DNA of 64,000 nucleotides from Phycisphaerae bacterium (GCA_013360585.1 JABWBH010000037.1:23687-87686); one strand, 5' to 3'; shown: positions 47,039 to 58,000, numbered from the stretch's first letter. Numbers and translations are program-made. Notes: generated by a model from the letters alone, not told the origin.

Positions 47039-47896
47039 ATGCCTGAACTACCGGAACCCGACCCGTCTTCGCCGCCTTCACCTGAGAATCCGGGCGCGAC
47101 GCCGTCCTTGAAGGACATCGACGCCCTGCTGGCGTCGGCGTCGGATCTTGCCCAGGAACTCGCGGGGGAACTCGGACCCGCGGAAACGCTCGCCCGATCG
47201 GTGGATGATCTCGCGCCGCTTCCGGCAGCGTCAGCGTCCGCGGTCGCCGAACTCGACGCCGGGCTTGCGGAACTCGACAAGCTGGTGGTCAGCGCGACCG
47301 CCGAGGTCGGCGATGTCGAAAGCGCCTCGGGCGACACGCAGATTCTCGAAGCCCTCGCCCCACCCTCGACGGCGCCTCCCGCGGAGCACGAATCCCCCGC
47401 GGCTCCGCCGCCGCCTCCTCCCGCGACCTTCGATGATGACGATCTGACGGTGAGCAAGACCGGAGAAGTGCTTGATCCTTTCGGCGCGCCCCCGCCGCGA
47501 GGAGGAGGATCGAACCGGAAGACCCCTCCGTCCCCCTCCAAGCCCAAGACGCAGATCCCGTCAAAACCCGAGTCGCCGCCCTCGCACGACGGCGATCTCG
47601 TCGCAGTCACCGACTCCGTCGCAGCGACGCCGGATACGTCGTTGGAAAAGGCCGGGGACTCCGCCATCGAAGCCGATGCGAAGCCCGCCGTGAAAGCATC
47701 GCCGCTCGCAGCACCCGCACGCGCGGCTCGTGCGCTTCTCAGAAGCGCTGGACGGGGCATTGCCGCTTTGCTGGAGCTTCTTGACCTGCCGTTCCGGAGG
47801 GTGCCCGTCACAATTAAGGTGATCGCGGGTTGGGTGGCGGTGGCGACGTTCCTCGCCGCAACGGGCGTGGTGCTCTGGACCCTGCTCAGCCGCTGA
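47039..47896 (+). CDS. Acidic, proline-rich tail-anchored protein
   Basis: A 285-residue protein. A short helix near the start (SLKDIDALLASASDLAQELAGEL, about 23-45) is followed by ~170 residues rich in Pro, Ala, Ser, Glu and Asp with little predicted fold, and a single membrane span at the very end (VIAGWVAVATFLAATGVVLWTLL). Being at the C-terminus, the span would insert after translation, leaving the rest in the cytoplasm. The DIDALL motif recalls short interaction helices such as that at the start of FliM, but this is only a resemblance. Unknown function. Confidence 0.65.
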   Translation: MPELPEPDPSSPPSPENPGATPSLKDIDALLASASDLAQELAGELGPAETLARSVDDLAPLPAASASAVAELDAGLAELDKLVVSATAEVGDVESASGDTQILEALAPPSTAPPAEHESPAAPPPPPPATFDDDDLTVSKTGEVLDPFGAPPPRGGGSNRKTPPSPSKPKTQIPSKPESPPSHDGDLVAVTDSVAATPDTSLEKAGDSAIEADAKPAVKASPLAAPARAARALLRSAGRGIAALLELLDLPFRRVPVTIKVIAGWVAVATFLAATGVVLWTLLSR

Positions 47897-47901
47897 GGCG
47901 C

Positions 47902-48804
47902 TTACAATCGCGCGCAGCGTGGCTCAAGCATGCCGCGGGCAACGCTCGCCGCGCCGAGAACCCCCGCATCGTCGCCGCATACCGCTCGCCGAACCCGCGC
48001 TTGCCCCGGCATCTCCCCTTCCGCCGCCAAGCCGTCAATCCTTTGCGCAAGATGCCGATCCGCCGTCGACCGTCCACCGCCGATCACCAGAACGCCCTCC
48101 CCGCCAAGTCGCTGGCGCAGGCGGAACACGACCGTCTCGAATGCGGCCGCCGCCTCAGCCGACCAGTTCCGTCGTTCCTCGTCATGCCAAGACGACGGGA
48201 GATACGCTTCGAGACACCCGCTCAACCCGCATATGCACGGGTAGGTGAACGCGCTCCCCGCGCGCAAGACCTCAAGGTGCGCATCCCCGTCGCGGAACAG
48301 CTCGATCGCGGTCGCGCCTTCGAACTCGACGTACCCGATCCCCGTCCCGAACCGCAGATGCCCGAATCTTCCGGACTCCGCCCCGATCGCAACCTGTTCC
48401 GCCCGCGCCGCGGCGGCAATGTCCGTCATCAACGCAACCTCAGCCCCGGTCCGCGCCGCGATCACCACGCCCGGCGTTCGCCCGTTCAGAAAGGAAAGGT
48501 TCGTACATCGCCGCACCGTTCCCGTCACCGTGTCCACCGGACCGGGGACGGCGATCCCCACAACGCAACCCCCCGTTGCGCCCGCGCCGCCGCCCAGCAA
48601 CTCCCGGATCGCGCCGACGAGCCGGAATATGAACTGCTCGAACGCCTCGTCCGCCGGAAGGGACGCTTCCTCCGCGTGCGACGGAAACGCCCGACGCGCC
48701 GCAATCCGCCCGAGGTCGTCCACCCTCGCCGCCCGCACCGTCGTCCCCCCGACGTCCACGCCGATCATCACCCCCGGCATAGCGGTGCCGTCCGGCGCGG
48801 TCAC
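47902..48804 (-). CDS. ROK-family sugar kinase
   Basis: A 300-residue protein of the ROK family (glucokinase/N-acetyl sugar kinase or regulator). The ATP-binding VDVGGTTVRAARVD is at 15-28, and the zinc-binding CxCGxxGCxE is CICGLSGCLEAY (about 191-202). The usual N-D-A motif with the catalytic Asp appears as MTDIAAAARAEQ, keeping Asp but losing the preceding Asn. There is no helix-turn-helix, so it is a kinase and not an NagC-type repressor. It overlaps the preceding gene by 4 bases (ATGA). Confidence 0.85.
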   Translation of the reverse strand: MTAPDGTAMPGVMIGVDVGGTTVRAARVDDLGRIAARRAFPSHAEEASLPADEAFEQFIFRLVGAIRELLGGGAGATGGCVVGIAVPGPVDTVTGTVRRCTNLSFLNGRTPGVVIAARTGAEVALMTDIAAAARAEQVAIGAESGRFGHLRFGTGIGYVEFEGATAIELFRDGDAHLEVLRAGSAFTYPCICGLSGCLEAYLPSSWHDEERRNWSAEAAAAFETVVFRLRQRLGGEGVLVIGGGRSTADRHLAQRIDGLAAEGEMPGQARVRRAVCGDDAGVLGAASVARGMLEPRCARL

Positions 48805-49499
48805 GGTGCAGCCTTTCCCGGCGCCTCGGCCGGTCGGGATCCCAGATAGCGCAGGTTCAGCCCGCCTGCTGCGTCCAACGACACTTCCCAGACCTGTCCC
48901 GGTGCGACGCGCACCGACGGAGCCTCACATTGCGCGACGCGAACGCCGTGCTCCTTCGCCAGCTCAGGGTTCGTCGTCAACTCCCAGAACCGCTCCCAGA
49001 GCTTCGCTTCCTCCGCATTGAGCGTCGTCGTCACGCTCTGCGGCGGCATCTGCCGATCCAGCTCGACGCCCGTCATCGGCGGCTGCTGATCCGCGAAAAT
49101 ACGGTGGAAAAGCACCAGGCTCTCCCCCTCACGCCCGGAAGACGCCTCAAGACGCGCGTGATCGAACTTGATCACCTTGCCCTCGACGTACACCTGGTTC
49201 CCGATCACCTCCAGCGCATAAGGGCGGGCGAGGGTCCCGTCTTCCGCAATCTCCTGCCACAACAGGACCGAAACCGTCCGCCCCAGCATGTCCCGGTATT
49301 GCTTGACCACGTCGAGTTGACCGACGCGCCGGCTGGATCGAAGGCGCCCCACGAAGCCCTCCAGCCGCTGCTTCTGCGACTCAAGTTCGTCCAGTCGTGC
49401 GTTCAACCGCGCCAGGCGCAGGTAGCCGAGTTCGTAAGAACCGATGCCGAGAATCAGGACGGCCAGAGCGGACTTGATCGCGAAGTTTCCCCACTTCAT
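48801..49499 (-). CDS. Membrane-anchored coiled-coil protein of unknown function
   Basis: A 232-residue protein. One transmembrane helix (IKSALAVLILGIGSYELGYL, about 8-27) is followed by a coiled coil (RLNARLDELESQKQRLEGFV, 30-49) and a mixed domain ending in YLGSRPAEAP. The ATG was chosen because GGAGG lies 7 bases ahead; the frame opens earlier but with no site. It sits between the S41 protease gene and the ROK gene, and overlaps the latter. The domain was not recognised; it would face the periplasm. Confidence 0.7.
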   Translation of the reverse strand: MKWGNFAIKSALAVLILGIGSYELGYLRLARLNARLDELESQKQRLEGFVGRLRSSRRVGQLDVVKQYRDMLGRTVSVLLWQEIAEDGTLARPYALEVIGNQVYVEGKVIKFDHARLEASSGREGESLVLFHRIFADQQPPMTGVELDRQMPPQSVTTTLNAEEAKLWERFWELTTNPELAKEHGVRVAQCEAPSVRVAPGQVWEVSLDAAGGLNLRYLGSRPAEAPGKAAP

Positions 49500-49658
49500 T
49501 CGACGTCCTCCGTAACGCACGGCCTCGGACCCCGCACCGAATAAAGCAATGTCCGACGGCGGATTCAACGCCGCGCAGGCGAAGCCCAGCCGAAGGGATT
49601 ATATGCGCAGACGCGGCAAAGGTGACGCGACATCGAACGCGCCGCGTGCGCGCCGTCG

Positions 49659-50936
49659 TCAGCGCCCCAGACTCCTGCCGGTGTCCGCGCGAGACATCGG
49701 CGGTCCGTCCGTGCCGCTGAGCATTTCGATCGCCCGGACCAGCACCGGATCCGCCTCGTCAGACCGCGCGCCGCTGCGCCCCGCGACGCCGACGGTTTCA
49801 TCGGGAATGACGCCCCACGCGTCTGTTTTCTCGTTCGCCCGCGTCCGATGAAGAATGCGCCCGCTGGGCAGGCGGTAATACGCGACGGTCAGCTTCACGG
49901 CCCCTTGTCCTTCCCGTAGCGGAATAACGTGCTGCACGCTCCCCTTCCCGAACGACCGCTCGCCGATCACTTTCGCCCGGCCCCGCGACTGCAACGCCCC
50001 GGCGACGATCTCCGAGGCGCTCGCGCTGTGTCGGTCGATCAGCACCATCAGCGGCAGTTCCGCCCAATGTGCTCCGCCCGACGCCTCAAAACGCTCGACC
50101 ACCCCGCGCCGGTTCACCGTCGACAGCAGCAACCCCGATGTAATGAACCGATCCAGCACCTCCAACGCCTGCTCCATCAAGCCCCCGGGGTTCGACCGCA
50201 GGTCGAGAATCAATCCGCGCGTCGCCTTCTCGTCGAGCCTCTGAAGCGCCGCATCCAACTCGCGCCCCGTCCCGGAATGAAAGTGAGCGAGCCGGAGATA
50301 CCCGATCCCGGCGGCCGCTTGCACGGCCTGAAGATCCGCCCCGGACAGCGCGTCGTCCGCAACCTGCACGCTCGCCACATGAATGCGTGATCGCGTGACA
50401 ACGACCTCGCGCGGTTCCGGATCGTCCACCCCCTGAACCGTCAGACGGACGGTGGAACCGGGCTTGCCGCTAAGCAGATCCTCCAGCGACTGCATCGACA
50501 GACGCTCCGTCTCCACGCCGTCCACCGCCGAAAGTGCGTCATCCGCTCGCACGCCGGCCTGCTCCGCCGGTCCCCCCCGGATCGGCGCAATGATCGTCCA
50601 CCCTCTTGCCCCCGGCGCGATCTCCACCCCGATCCCCACGTATTCCCCCGTCGTCTGTCGCGCCAACCGGTCACCCGCCGTCGCCGGGATGTACGATGAA
50701 TAAGGGTCCAGCCGCCTCAGCAATCCGTGAATCGCGCCCTCGACCAGCCGGTCATCTTCAACCGGCTGCACAAATTCGCGGCGCACCAGCGCATCCACCT
50801 CAACCAGCGCGTTGTACGTCTCGTAAACCACCAGGTCGCGGTTCGCGACGTGCGGCAGGCGCCAGAACAGCACCCCGACGAAGGCGGCGATCGCCAACCA
50901 GACCACCTGTCGATGAAACACGCGCGGTTCGGACAT
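49659..50936 (-). CDS. C-terminal processing peptidase (S41 family)
   Basis: A 425-residue protease of the Prc/CtpA group. An N-terminal membrane anchor (VVWLAIAAFVGVLFW) is followed by an RRLDPYSSYIP region, a PDZ domain (about 95-185, GPAEQAGVRADDALSAVDG) and the S41 domain: LILDLRSNPGG, the nucleophile Ser in SASASE (304-309) and Lys331 in FGKGSVQ. It would trim C-termini of envelope proteins. It is first of three genes on this strand; the gap to the next is 159 bases. Confidence 0.93.
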   Translation of the reverse strand: MSEPRVFHRQVVWLAIAAFVGVLFWRLPHVANRDLVVYETYNALVEVDALVRREFVQPVEDDRLVEGAIHGLLRRLDPYSSYIPATAGDRLARQTTGEYVGIGVEIAPGARGWTIIAPIRGGPAEQAGVRADDALSAVDGVETERLSMQSLEDLLSGKPGSTVRLTVQGVDDPEPREVVVTRSRIHVASVQVADDALSGADLQAVQAAAGIGYLRLAHFHSGTGRELDAALQRLDEKATRGLILDLRSNPGGLMEQALEVLDRFITSGLLLSTVNRRGVVERFEASGGAHWAELPLMVLIDRHSASASEIVAGALQSRGRAKVIGERSFGKGSVQHVIPLREGQGAVKLTVAYYRLPSGRILHRTRANEKTDAWGVIPDETVGVAGRSGARSDEADPVLVRAIEMLSGTDGPPMSRADTGRSLGR

Positions 50937-51108
50937 ACCCCTGAATCGTCGCCCGCGAAGACGTGGTGCAATCAGAATCTACGCGACCCGCGCGGAGTCC
51001 GCCCGCTCCCGCACCGCCACGACGATCGGCTTCCGATAACGGAATCCACGGCGTCGGACGTCGCCCCGGCGCACGACCCGGGGGCGCGATCCGGAACCGA
51101 TCTCGACC

Positions 51109-52296
51109 TCAGGGAGACGGCCCGTTTCCGGACCGGACTAACTGAATCAGCTCCCACGCCGCCTCGTCGCAAGCCTTCGGCGCTGCATCATGCGCCGCAT
51201 TGCATGCCACCAGAACAGCGAAGTCCTTCTCGGGGGACGCCCACGTCACGCAGTACCACATCGTGTTGCTGCCTGCATGAGTCAGGACGCGCCCGCCCCA
51301 GTCCCGCGACGCGACGATCCAGCCGAGCGCATAATCCGCGCCGGGCGGAGGTGTTCTCAGCTTCTCCACCGTCGCGGGCTTCAGCAGCGGGTGCGGTCGT
51401 TTCGATCCCGACGTATGCACCGCCACAAATTTCGCCCAGTCCCCGACGCTCATATGCACCGTCCCCGCCGGACCGATCGCCGGAGGGTTGTCCGATCCGC
51501 GAACCGGCGGCATCGGCGTCAGCGCCCCTTTCCGACCCCGGTGTCCCCACGGTGCGTCGATCTTTCCGGCGTCGCCCGGCGCCCCGAATCCCGCGGTCGT
51601 GATTCCCAGCGGCTTGAAAAGCCTCTCCTGCATCAGCGTCTCCCAGGACTTTCCGACGATGTGCTCGGCGATGTGCCCCGCGATCGCGTACCCGCCGTTT
51701 GAGTACTGGTATTCCTTCCCCGGCGCGACCGCCGGCGCTTTGCAGACCACGCCCTCCAGAAGCGTCCGACGCTGCTCGGTCGGTGTTCCCGTGTGCCGCC
51801 AGAGCCGCCCCCACAACCCGTCCGCGTCCAGATCCGTCGGCACCCCCCCTCGATGCGCCAGCAATTGCTCCAGCGTGACGTTGCGGTAATCCGCGTGCAT
51901 CCGCTCCTTCAAGTCGGGAAACGTCTCGCCGATCGTCGTCGTCCACGAGAGCTTCCCCTCCTCCACCAGAATACCGATCAACGTCGCCGTCATCGCCTTC
52001 GTGCAGGAACCCAGGTGCATCCGGTCGTCGATGCTGATCTTCTCCGCCGCACCGGCTTTGCGCACGCCGGCGGCGCCGATCCGCGTGACGCGATCGCCCA
52101 CGAGGACCGCGCCGATCATTCCGGGAACGTCGTGTTTTTCGCGGATCCGCTCGAGCATCGTCACCACCTCGGGATCCGACGCCGGCGCGGATGACGCCGC
52201 CGACGACGATCCGGGAGACTGTCCTTGCACTCCGGTCAGGGTGGAGAGAAACAATACCGCGGCAAGTCCGACGCCTGGTGCTCCGGGATCCAGCAT
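51109..52296 (-). CDS. Beta-lactamase-related serine hydrolase (class C fold), secreted
   Basis: A 395-residue exported enzyme. The signal peptide is LAAVLFLSTLTGVQG and the mature part is a class C beta-lactamase/D-Ala-D-Ala peptidase fold. Ser97 lies in S-C-T-K (97-100), Tyr198 in Y-S-N (198-200), and a late HAGS replaces the KTG motif, as in esterase-like members. It may be a peptidase, an esterase or a regulator; resistance to antibiotics should not be assumed. GGAG lies 10 bases before the chosen ATG. Confidence 0.85.
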   Translation of the reverse strand: MLDPGAPGVGLAAVLFLSTLTGVQGQSPGSSSAASSAPASDPEVVTMLERIREKHDVPGMIGAVLVGDRVTRIGAAGVRKAGAAEKISIDDRMHLGSCTKAMTATLIGILVEEGKLSWTTTIGETFPDLKERMHADYRNVTLEQLLAHRGGVPTDLDADGLWGRLWRHTGTPTEQRRTLLEGVVCKAPAVAPGKEYQYSNGGYAIAGHIAEHIVGKSWETLMQERLFKPLGITTAGFGAPGDAGKIDAPWGHRGRKGALTPMPPVRGSDNPPAIGPAGTVHMSVGDWAKFVAVHTSGSKRPHPLLKPATVEKLRTPPPGADYALGWIVASRDWGGRVLTHAGSNTMWYCVTWASPEKDFAVLVACNAAHDAAPKACDEAAWELIQLVRSGNGPSP

Positions 52297-52376
52297 GTTC
52301 GTTACGCTCCTCGCAAAACCCGTCGGACCGGCAAGACGTCCGTCGCCGCCGGTCAGGCGATCCGTATGATTCACGT

Positions 52377-53702
52377 GTGACCGCAACGGCGTCAACTGGG
52401 CAGGCGGATGTCGTCATCGTCGGCGGCGGGGCGGCGGGGCTGGCGACCGCCATCTTCACCGCGCGCCGCGCCCCCGACTTGCACATCGTCATCGTCGACG
52501 CCGCACCGAAACTCGGCGCGAAGATCCTTGTCTCCGGCGGGGGACGCTGCAACGTCACCAACGTCCGCGTCACCCCGCGCGACTTCAACGGCGGCAGCCC
52601 CAATGTCGTCAAGAAGGTCCTCGCGGCTTTCGATGAACGGCGCACCGTTGAGTTCTTCCGTGAACTGGGGGTAAGTCTGCATGAAGAAGACTGGGGCAAG
52701 CTTTTCCCCGACTCGAACGATGCGCACACCGTGCTGAAGGCGTTGATCGACGAGACGCGCCGTCTCGGCGTGCGCATCCTTGAGCGTCGCCGCGTCGTCC
52801 GCGTCGAGCCTCAGGCAGACGGGTTCCTCATCGCCACGCAACCCGCGGGTCCGCCTCCGCTCACAAACCCTCCGACCTTCGCGGACCCCGCGGCGCCGCG
52901 CGACGACGGCACGTGGCTCGCACGTCGCGTCGTCCTTGCGACCGGAGGGCAATCCCTTCCGAAGACCGGCAGCGACGGTTTCGGATACGAACTCGCCCGC
53001 CGCCTCGGACACACAATCATCCCGACAACGCCCGCACTGGTTCCGCTCCTGCTGGACGGAGACTTTCACATCCCTCTTTCCGGCATCGCCCAGGACGTCG
53101 AGATCAGGGTTCGCGTTGAAAAGGACCGGCCGGTTCGCATCGTCGGTCCCCTGTTGTGGACGCACTTCGGCGTCAGCGGTCCCGCTGTGCTCGACGCTTC
53201 CCGGTGCTGGCATCGCGCCGTGCTTGATCAGCGCCCGGTCGCCGTAACGATCAACCTGCTTCCGGGAAAGGATCTCGCCGCCGCCGAGCACGCTTTTCTG
53301 GACCTTGCCGCCCGCCAGCCGCGCATCGCCGTCGCCACGGCGCTCTCCAGTTTCGTGCCCGCACGCGTCGCCGACGCGATCGTGAAAGAACTGGGCATCC
53401 CGGCCCGCATCACGCTCGCCAACTTCGATCGCACCGCCAGGCGCCGACTTCTCACCGCCATCCTGGACTGGCCGCTGCCCGTCCGCGACAGCCGCGGCTA
53501 CAATTTCGCGGAGGTCACCGCCGGCGGCGTCCCCCTTAACGAGATCGACCCGGGTACGCTCGCCTCCCGTCGCTGCCCGGGGTTGTCGCTGGTCGGGGAA
53601 ATCCTCGACGTGGACGGGCGGATCGGCGGATTCAACTTTCAGTGGGCGTGGTCCACCGGTTACGTCGCCGCGCAACACCTGGCGGAATTGTCCCGAAGCT
53701 GA
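52377..53702 (+). CDS. HI0933-family flavoprotein
   Basis: A 441-residue FAD-dependent protein starting with GTG. The dinucleotide site is VVIVGGGAAGLATAI (residues 13-27), with GAKILVSGGGRCNVTN (about 50-65) and VVLATGGQSLPKTGSDG (about 181-197), motifs that define the HI0933/YhiN group. The end, GLSLVGEILDVDGRIGGFNFQWAWSTGY, is also typical. Members may reduce conjugated bonds or act on RNA bases; no substrate can be named. The gene diverges from the serine hydrolase. Confidence 0.9.
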   Translation: MTATASTGQADVVIVGGGAAGLATAIFTARRAPDLHIVIVDAAPKLGAKILVSGGGRCNVTNVRVTPRDFNGGSPNVVKKVLAAFDERRTVEFFRELGVSLHEEDWGKLFPDSNDAHTVLKALIDETRRLGVRILERRRVVRVEPQADGFLIATQPAGPPPLTNPPTFADPAAPRDDGTWLARRVVLATGGQSLPKTGSDGFGYELARRLGHTIIPTTPALVPLLLDGDFHIPLSGIAQDVEIRVRVEKDRPVRIVGPLLWTHFGVSGPAVLDASRCWHRAVLDQRPVAVTINLLPGKDLAAAEHAFLDLAARQPRIAVATALSSFVPARVADAIVKELGIPARITLANFDRTARRRLLTAILDWPLPVRDSRGYNFAEVTAGGVPLNEIDPGTLASRRCPGLSLVGEILDVDGRIGGFNFQWAWSTGYVAAQHLAELSRS

Positions 53703-53834
53703 CGGGCGGCGAGTCAGGACGATCACGCCGACGCCCAAACCTGTCCGCAGCGCCGGAACCAGCAAGCAACCCGGACCCAACAAGTCCTGTCGCGCGGATC
53801 GTGTCGCGTATTTCGGCCGCGCTTCGAGGACGAG

Positions 53835-54776
53835 CTACCGCGGCCCCTCGGCGCCGACGCCGATCAGAATCAGCCCGGCGCGGTCCGCGGCCTCGATCAT
53901 CGCCGCCCGGTCGATCATGAGTGTCCTGCCAGCCTCGACCGCGAGCATCGCGGCGCGGTGCTTGACGAGGCGGGTGATGGTGTCCGGTCCGACGGTGGGG
54001 ACATCGAAGCGGAGATCCTGATTCGGTTTCGCGGTCTTGATGAGCGTCCAGCCGCCGCGCGGGCACAACGCGCCGGCGCGCTCGATCATCCGGTCGGTCC
54101 CCTCGATCGCCTCGACCGCTATCACCTCCGTCTCCTTCACCGCGACGCACTGCCCGATGTCGAGGCGCCCAAGCTCCTTCGCCAGCGGCCAGCCGAAGCG
54201 CAGGTCCGCTAGATGCGCGGCGTCCGGAGCCCGACGGGTCAGCACGCCCTCCGGCGCCAGGTGTTCCGGCGTGTATTTGATGCAGTCTTCCATCGTAATA
54301 CCGTGGCGCGCGAACTCGTCCGCGACTCTCGAGAGGATCGTATCATTGCGTTTGTCACGCAACGAGAAGAACCACAACCGGATCGACGTCCAGTCCGGAA
54401 GGTGATGCAGCAGCCGGAATCGTCCGTACATCGCGGATTTGCGCACGTACCCGGCCAGAACGACCCGCGTCACCCCGCGCCGCTTCAGCCGGCGGATCCA
54501 CCCGCCGAGCCGCGCCAACCCGGACCAGCAAACCTCGTCCGCCAGTTGCGCTAGCGCCGGGTCCGCCAGCCCCCGAAGCGCAATCAGGCTCACCGCAACG
54601 CCGCACCGCCGCGCTCCCTCCGCCACCAGAAAAGGAAACCGCCCCGCCCCGGCAATGAGCCCGAGAGGCCCCTGCTCCCCGCCATCGCAGCGCCCGGCGA
54701 CGGATCGCTCCGGCGGAACTGGCGTAGGATGAGAGCGAGGATCAGGCAACGGCGCGTGACGCGAGAGGTCGCTCAT
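53835..54776 (-). CDS. lpxI: UDP-2,3-diacylglucosamine pyrophosphatase LpxI
   Basis: A 313-residue cytoplasmic enzyme that cleaves UDP-2,3-diacylglucosamine to lipid X in lipid A synthesis, an alternative to LpxH. The N-terminal GLIAGAGRFPFLVAEGAR, the VVLAGYVRKS segment, and the C-terminal catalytic region with TLIKTAKPNQDLRFDVPTVG are family-specific. The Asp in DLRFDVP corresponds to a conserved metal-binding position. Presence of lpxI implies an LPS outer membrane. It is monocistronic, with about 230 bases to the next gene. Confidence 0.93.
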   Translation of the reverse strand: MSDLSRHAPLPDPRSHPTPVPPERSVAGRCDGGEQGPLGLIAGAGRFPFLVAEGARRCGVAVSLIALRGLADPALAQLADEVCWSGLARLGGWIRRLKRRGVTRVVLAGYVRKSAMYGRFRLLHHLPDWTSIRLWFFSLRDKRNDTILSRVADEFARHGITMEDCIKYTPEHLAPEGVLTRRAPDAAHLADLRFGWPLAKELGRLDIGQCVAVKETEVIAVEAIEGTDRMIERAGALCPRGGWTLIKTAKPNQDLRFDVPTVGPDTITRLVKHRAAMLAVEAGRTLMIDRAAMIEAADRAGLILIGVGAEGPR

Positions 54777-55007
54777 GCCGGACGGGAGTATACGTGACCC
54801 GCGAAACCGGGGTCAACGCGTTTCGCTGTCGCGTTCGTGTCCGTGAGGGTCATCATGCGACGGGAATCCCGGTAACACGGACGCGGGGATGCAGCGCACC
54901 ACGTTTTCTGACGAGGTGTTCGGTTTCATCCGAACCGCAATACGGCTAGGCTGTGCCCTCTCCGCGATCTGGAAGAATCGGGCAACGCTTACTTTGGAGG
55001 TTGTTCC

Positions 55008-58000
55008 TTGAGACGGTGCAATACGTTGACCTTTGTGACGTACGTTACAGTAGTGATGGCGCTCCCCGGTGCGGCTCCCGCTCGTATCCCCCAGGACGCC
55101 TGCGGGTGCGGAATGCCGGGGCTGCCGGGGGCTTATCCGGCGCAACAACCGCCTGCTCCGCCTTCCGGCGAGGCAAGCGCATCCGCGAAGGACGACGACG
55201 GGAAGGAAGACGCAAAGCCCGAGGACGAGAAGAAGCCGAAGTGGGACGTCGTCAATGCGCCGCTGGGGCCCTCGAAGGACGTTACTCTCGACACCACCGA
55301 GGGCACGTGGATGAGTCTCGACGTCAGCCCGGACGGAACCGAGATCGTCTTCGATCTTTTCGGCGACTTGTTTCTCATGCCGATCACGGGCGGCGAGGCG
55401 AAGGCGCTGTCCACCGGACCGGCGTGGGATATGCAGCCTCGGTTCAGCCCGGACGGGAAGCGCATCGCGTTCACCTCGGATCGCGGCGGCGGTGACAACA
55501 TCTGGGTGATGAACCGCGACGGGACCGACCCGAAACAGGTCACCAAGGAGACGTTCCGCCTGCTGAACCAGCCGTCGTGGACGCCCGACGGCCAGTTCAT
55601 CGTCGCTCGAAAACACTTCACCTCGAAGCGCTCGCTCGGTGCGGGGGAGATGTGGCTTTATCACGTCAGCGGCGGCGAAGGCCTCCAGATGACGAAGAAG
55701 CCCAACGATCAGAAGGACGTCGGCGAGCCGGGATTCTCCCCTGACGGGCGCTACCTCTACTACAGCCAGGACGCCACGCCGGGAAACAACTTCGAGTACA
55801 ACAAGGACTCCAACGGCCAGATTTACACGGTCTTCCGCCTTGACCGTGAGAAGGGCGAGACGGAGGCGTACATCGCCGGTCCCGGCGGCGCCTGCGCCCC
55901 GACCCCGTCGCCTGACGGAAAGCGCGTCGCGTTCGTGCGACGGGTGCGCTTTCAGACGTGTCTTTTCCTGCGCGACGTCGAGAGCGGCCGGGAGTGGGCG
56001 ATTTATGACAAGCTCGACCGCGACATGCAGGAGACCTGGGCGATCCACGGCGTGTACCCCCGGATGGCGTGGACGCCGGACTCGCGTTCCGTCGTCTTCT
56101 GGGCCGGCGGAAAGATCCACCGCATCGACGCGGAGTCGAAGGCGGTCGCTGAGGTTCCGTTTCACGTCAACGTGACGCACAAGATTTTTGACGCGCTTCG
56201 GTATCCGGTGGAGGTGCATCCGGAGGAGTTCGACGTGAAGGTGCTGCGCTGGGTGCAGGTCTCGCCCGCCGGCGACCAGGTCGTGTATCAGGCGCTGGGG
56301 TATCTCTACATCGCGGAGCTGGAGGAAGCGCCGAAGCGTCAGAACACCGAAGCGTTGAAACCGGAACCGAAACCGGGGGAGGCGCCGTCGGTCGTCCAGG
56401 ATGACGCGATGCCCGCCCAGAAAAGCCCTCCTGCCGCGTTCAAGCTCAAGAGCCCACCCCGGCGACTGACCCGGCAGACCGATCACTTCGAGTTCTACCC
56501 CTCGTTCTCCCGCGACGGACAGTGGATCGTGTACACGACGTGGAAGGACGGCGAATACGGGAGCGTCCGCATCGTCGCTTCGACCGGCACGGGTTCCGGA
56601 CGGCTGCTCACGCAGACACCGGGGCATTACGTCGAGCCGACGTTCACCCCGGACGGCAACCACGTCGTCTACCGCAGGGTCGGCGGCGACTACCTGCGCG
56701 GGCGGTTGTGGGGGCAGGATCCTGGCGTTTACATCGTCGGCATCGACGCCACCGCTGCGAGGCTCGTCACGAAGAAAGGCGTTGATCCGCAGTTCGGCGC
56801 GGACAACACGCGGGTGTTCCTCACCCACGTCGAGTCGAAGGACGACAAGGACCGGCGGATGCTCATCAGCCTCGAGTTGGACGGCAGCGACGAGCAGACG
56901 CATCTGGTCAGCGAGAACGCGGTTGAATATCGCATCAGCGGGGACGAAAAGTGGATCGCGTGGATCGAGCGCTTCAACGTCCACGTCGCGCCCTTCGTCC
57001 GCACCGGCAAGGAGATCGAGATCGGTCCGAAGTCCAAGGCGATCCCGATCACGAAGGTCTCGCGCGATGCGGGGCTGAATCTGCACTGGTCCGGCGACAA
57101 CACAAGGCTGCACTGGTCTTACGGACCGGAGCTTTTCACGCGCGACCTGGCGGACGCCTTCGCTTTTCTGCCCGGCGCACCGGAGAAGCTTCCGGAAGCA
57201 CCGGAAAAGGGCGTCAACATCTCGTTCAGGCAGAAGTCCGACGTTCCCGAAGGAAAGCTCGCTTTCACGGGCGCCCGAATCATCACGATGAAAGGCGACG
57301 AGGTCATCGAGAACGGCGTCCTCGTCGTCGATCGCAATCGCATCGTCGCGGTCGGTCCGCCTTCGGCGGTGCAGATTCCGCCGGACGCGACGAAGATTGA
57401 CGCCTCCGGATGCACGATCATGCCGGGCATTGTCGACGCTCACGCCCACGGCGCTCAGGGCAGCGCGGGCTTCACGCCGCAGCGGAACTGGGGGCACTTC
57501 GCCAACCTCGCCTTCGGCGTCACCACGATCCACGACCCGTCGAACGACACGTACTCCATCTTCTCCGCCGCCGAACTCGCCCGCGCCGGCCTCATTGTCT
57601 CCCCGCGAACGTTCTCGACCGGGACGATCCTTTACGGCGCCGCCGGGACGTTCAAGGCCGAGGTGGAAAGTCTCGACGACGCGAAGTCGCACCTGCGCCG
57701 GATGCAGGCGATCGGGGCGATCTCGGTGAAGAGCTACAACCAGCCGCGGCGTGATCAGCGTCAGCAGGTGCTCGTCGCGGCGCGGGAGCTGGGCATGATG
57801 GTCGTGCCTGAGGGCGGCTCGTTGTACATGCACAACATGACGATGATCCTCGACGGACACACCGGCGTGGAGCACAACATTCCCGTCGCACGGGCGTACG
57901 AGGACGTGCTGACGCTGTGGCCGGCGTCGCAGACGGGGTACACGCCGACGCTGGTGGTCTGCTACGGCGGCATGAGCGGCGAGTATTACTGGTATCAGCA

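Noticed and set aside
51109..52296. True beta-lactamase conferring resistance
   Set aside because: The KTG motif is replaced by an HAG-type one, as in esterase- or peptidase-like members; only the fold is supported.
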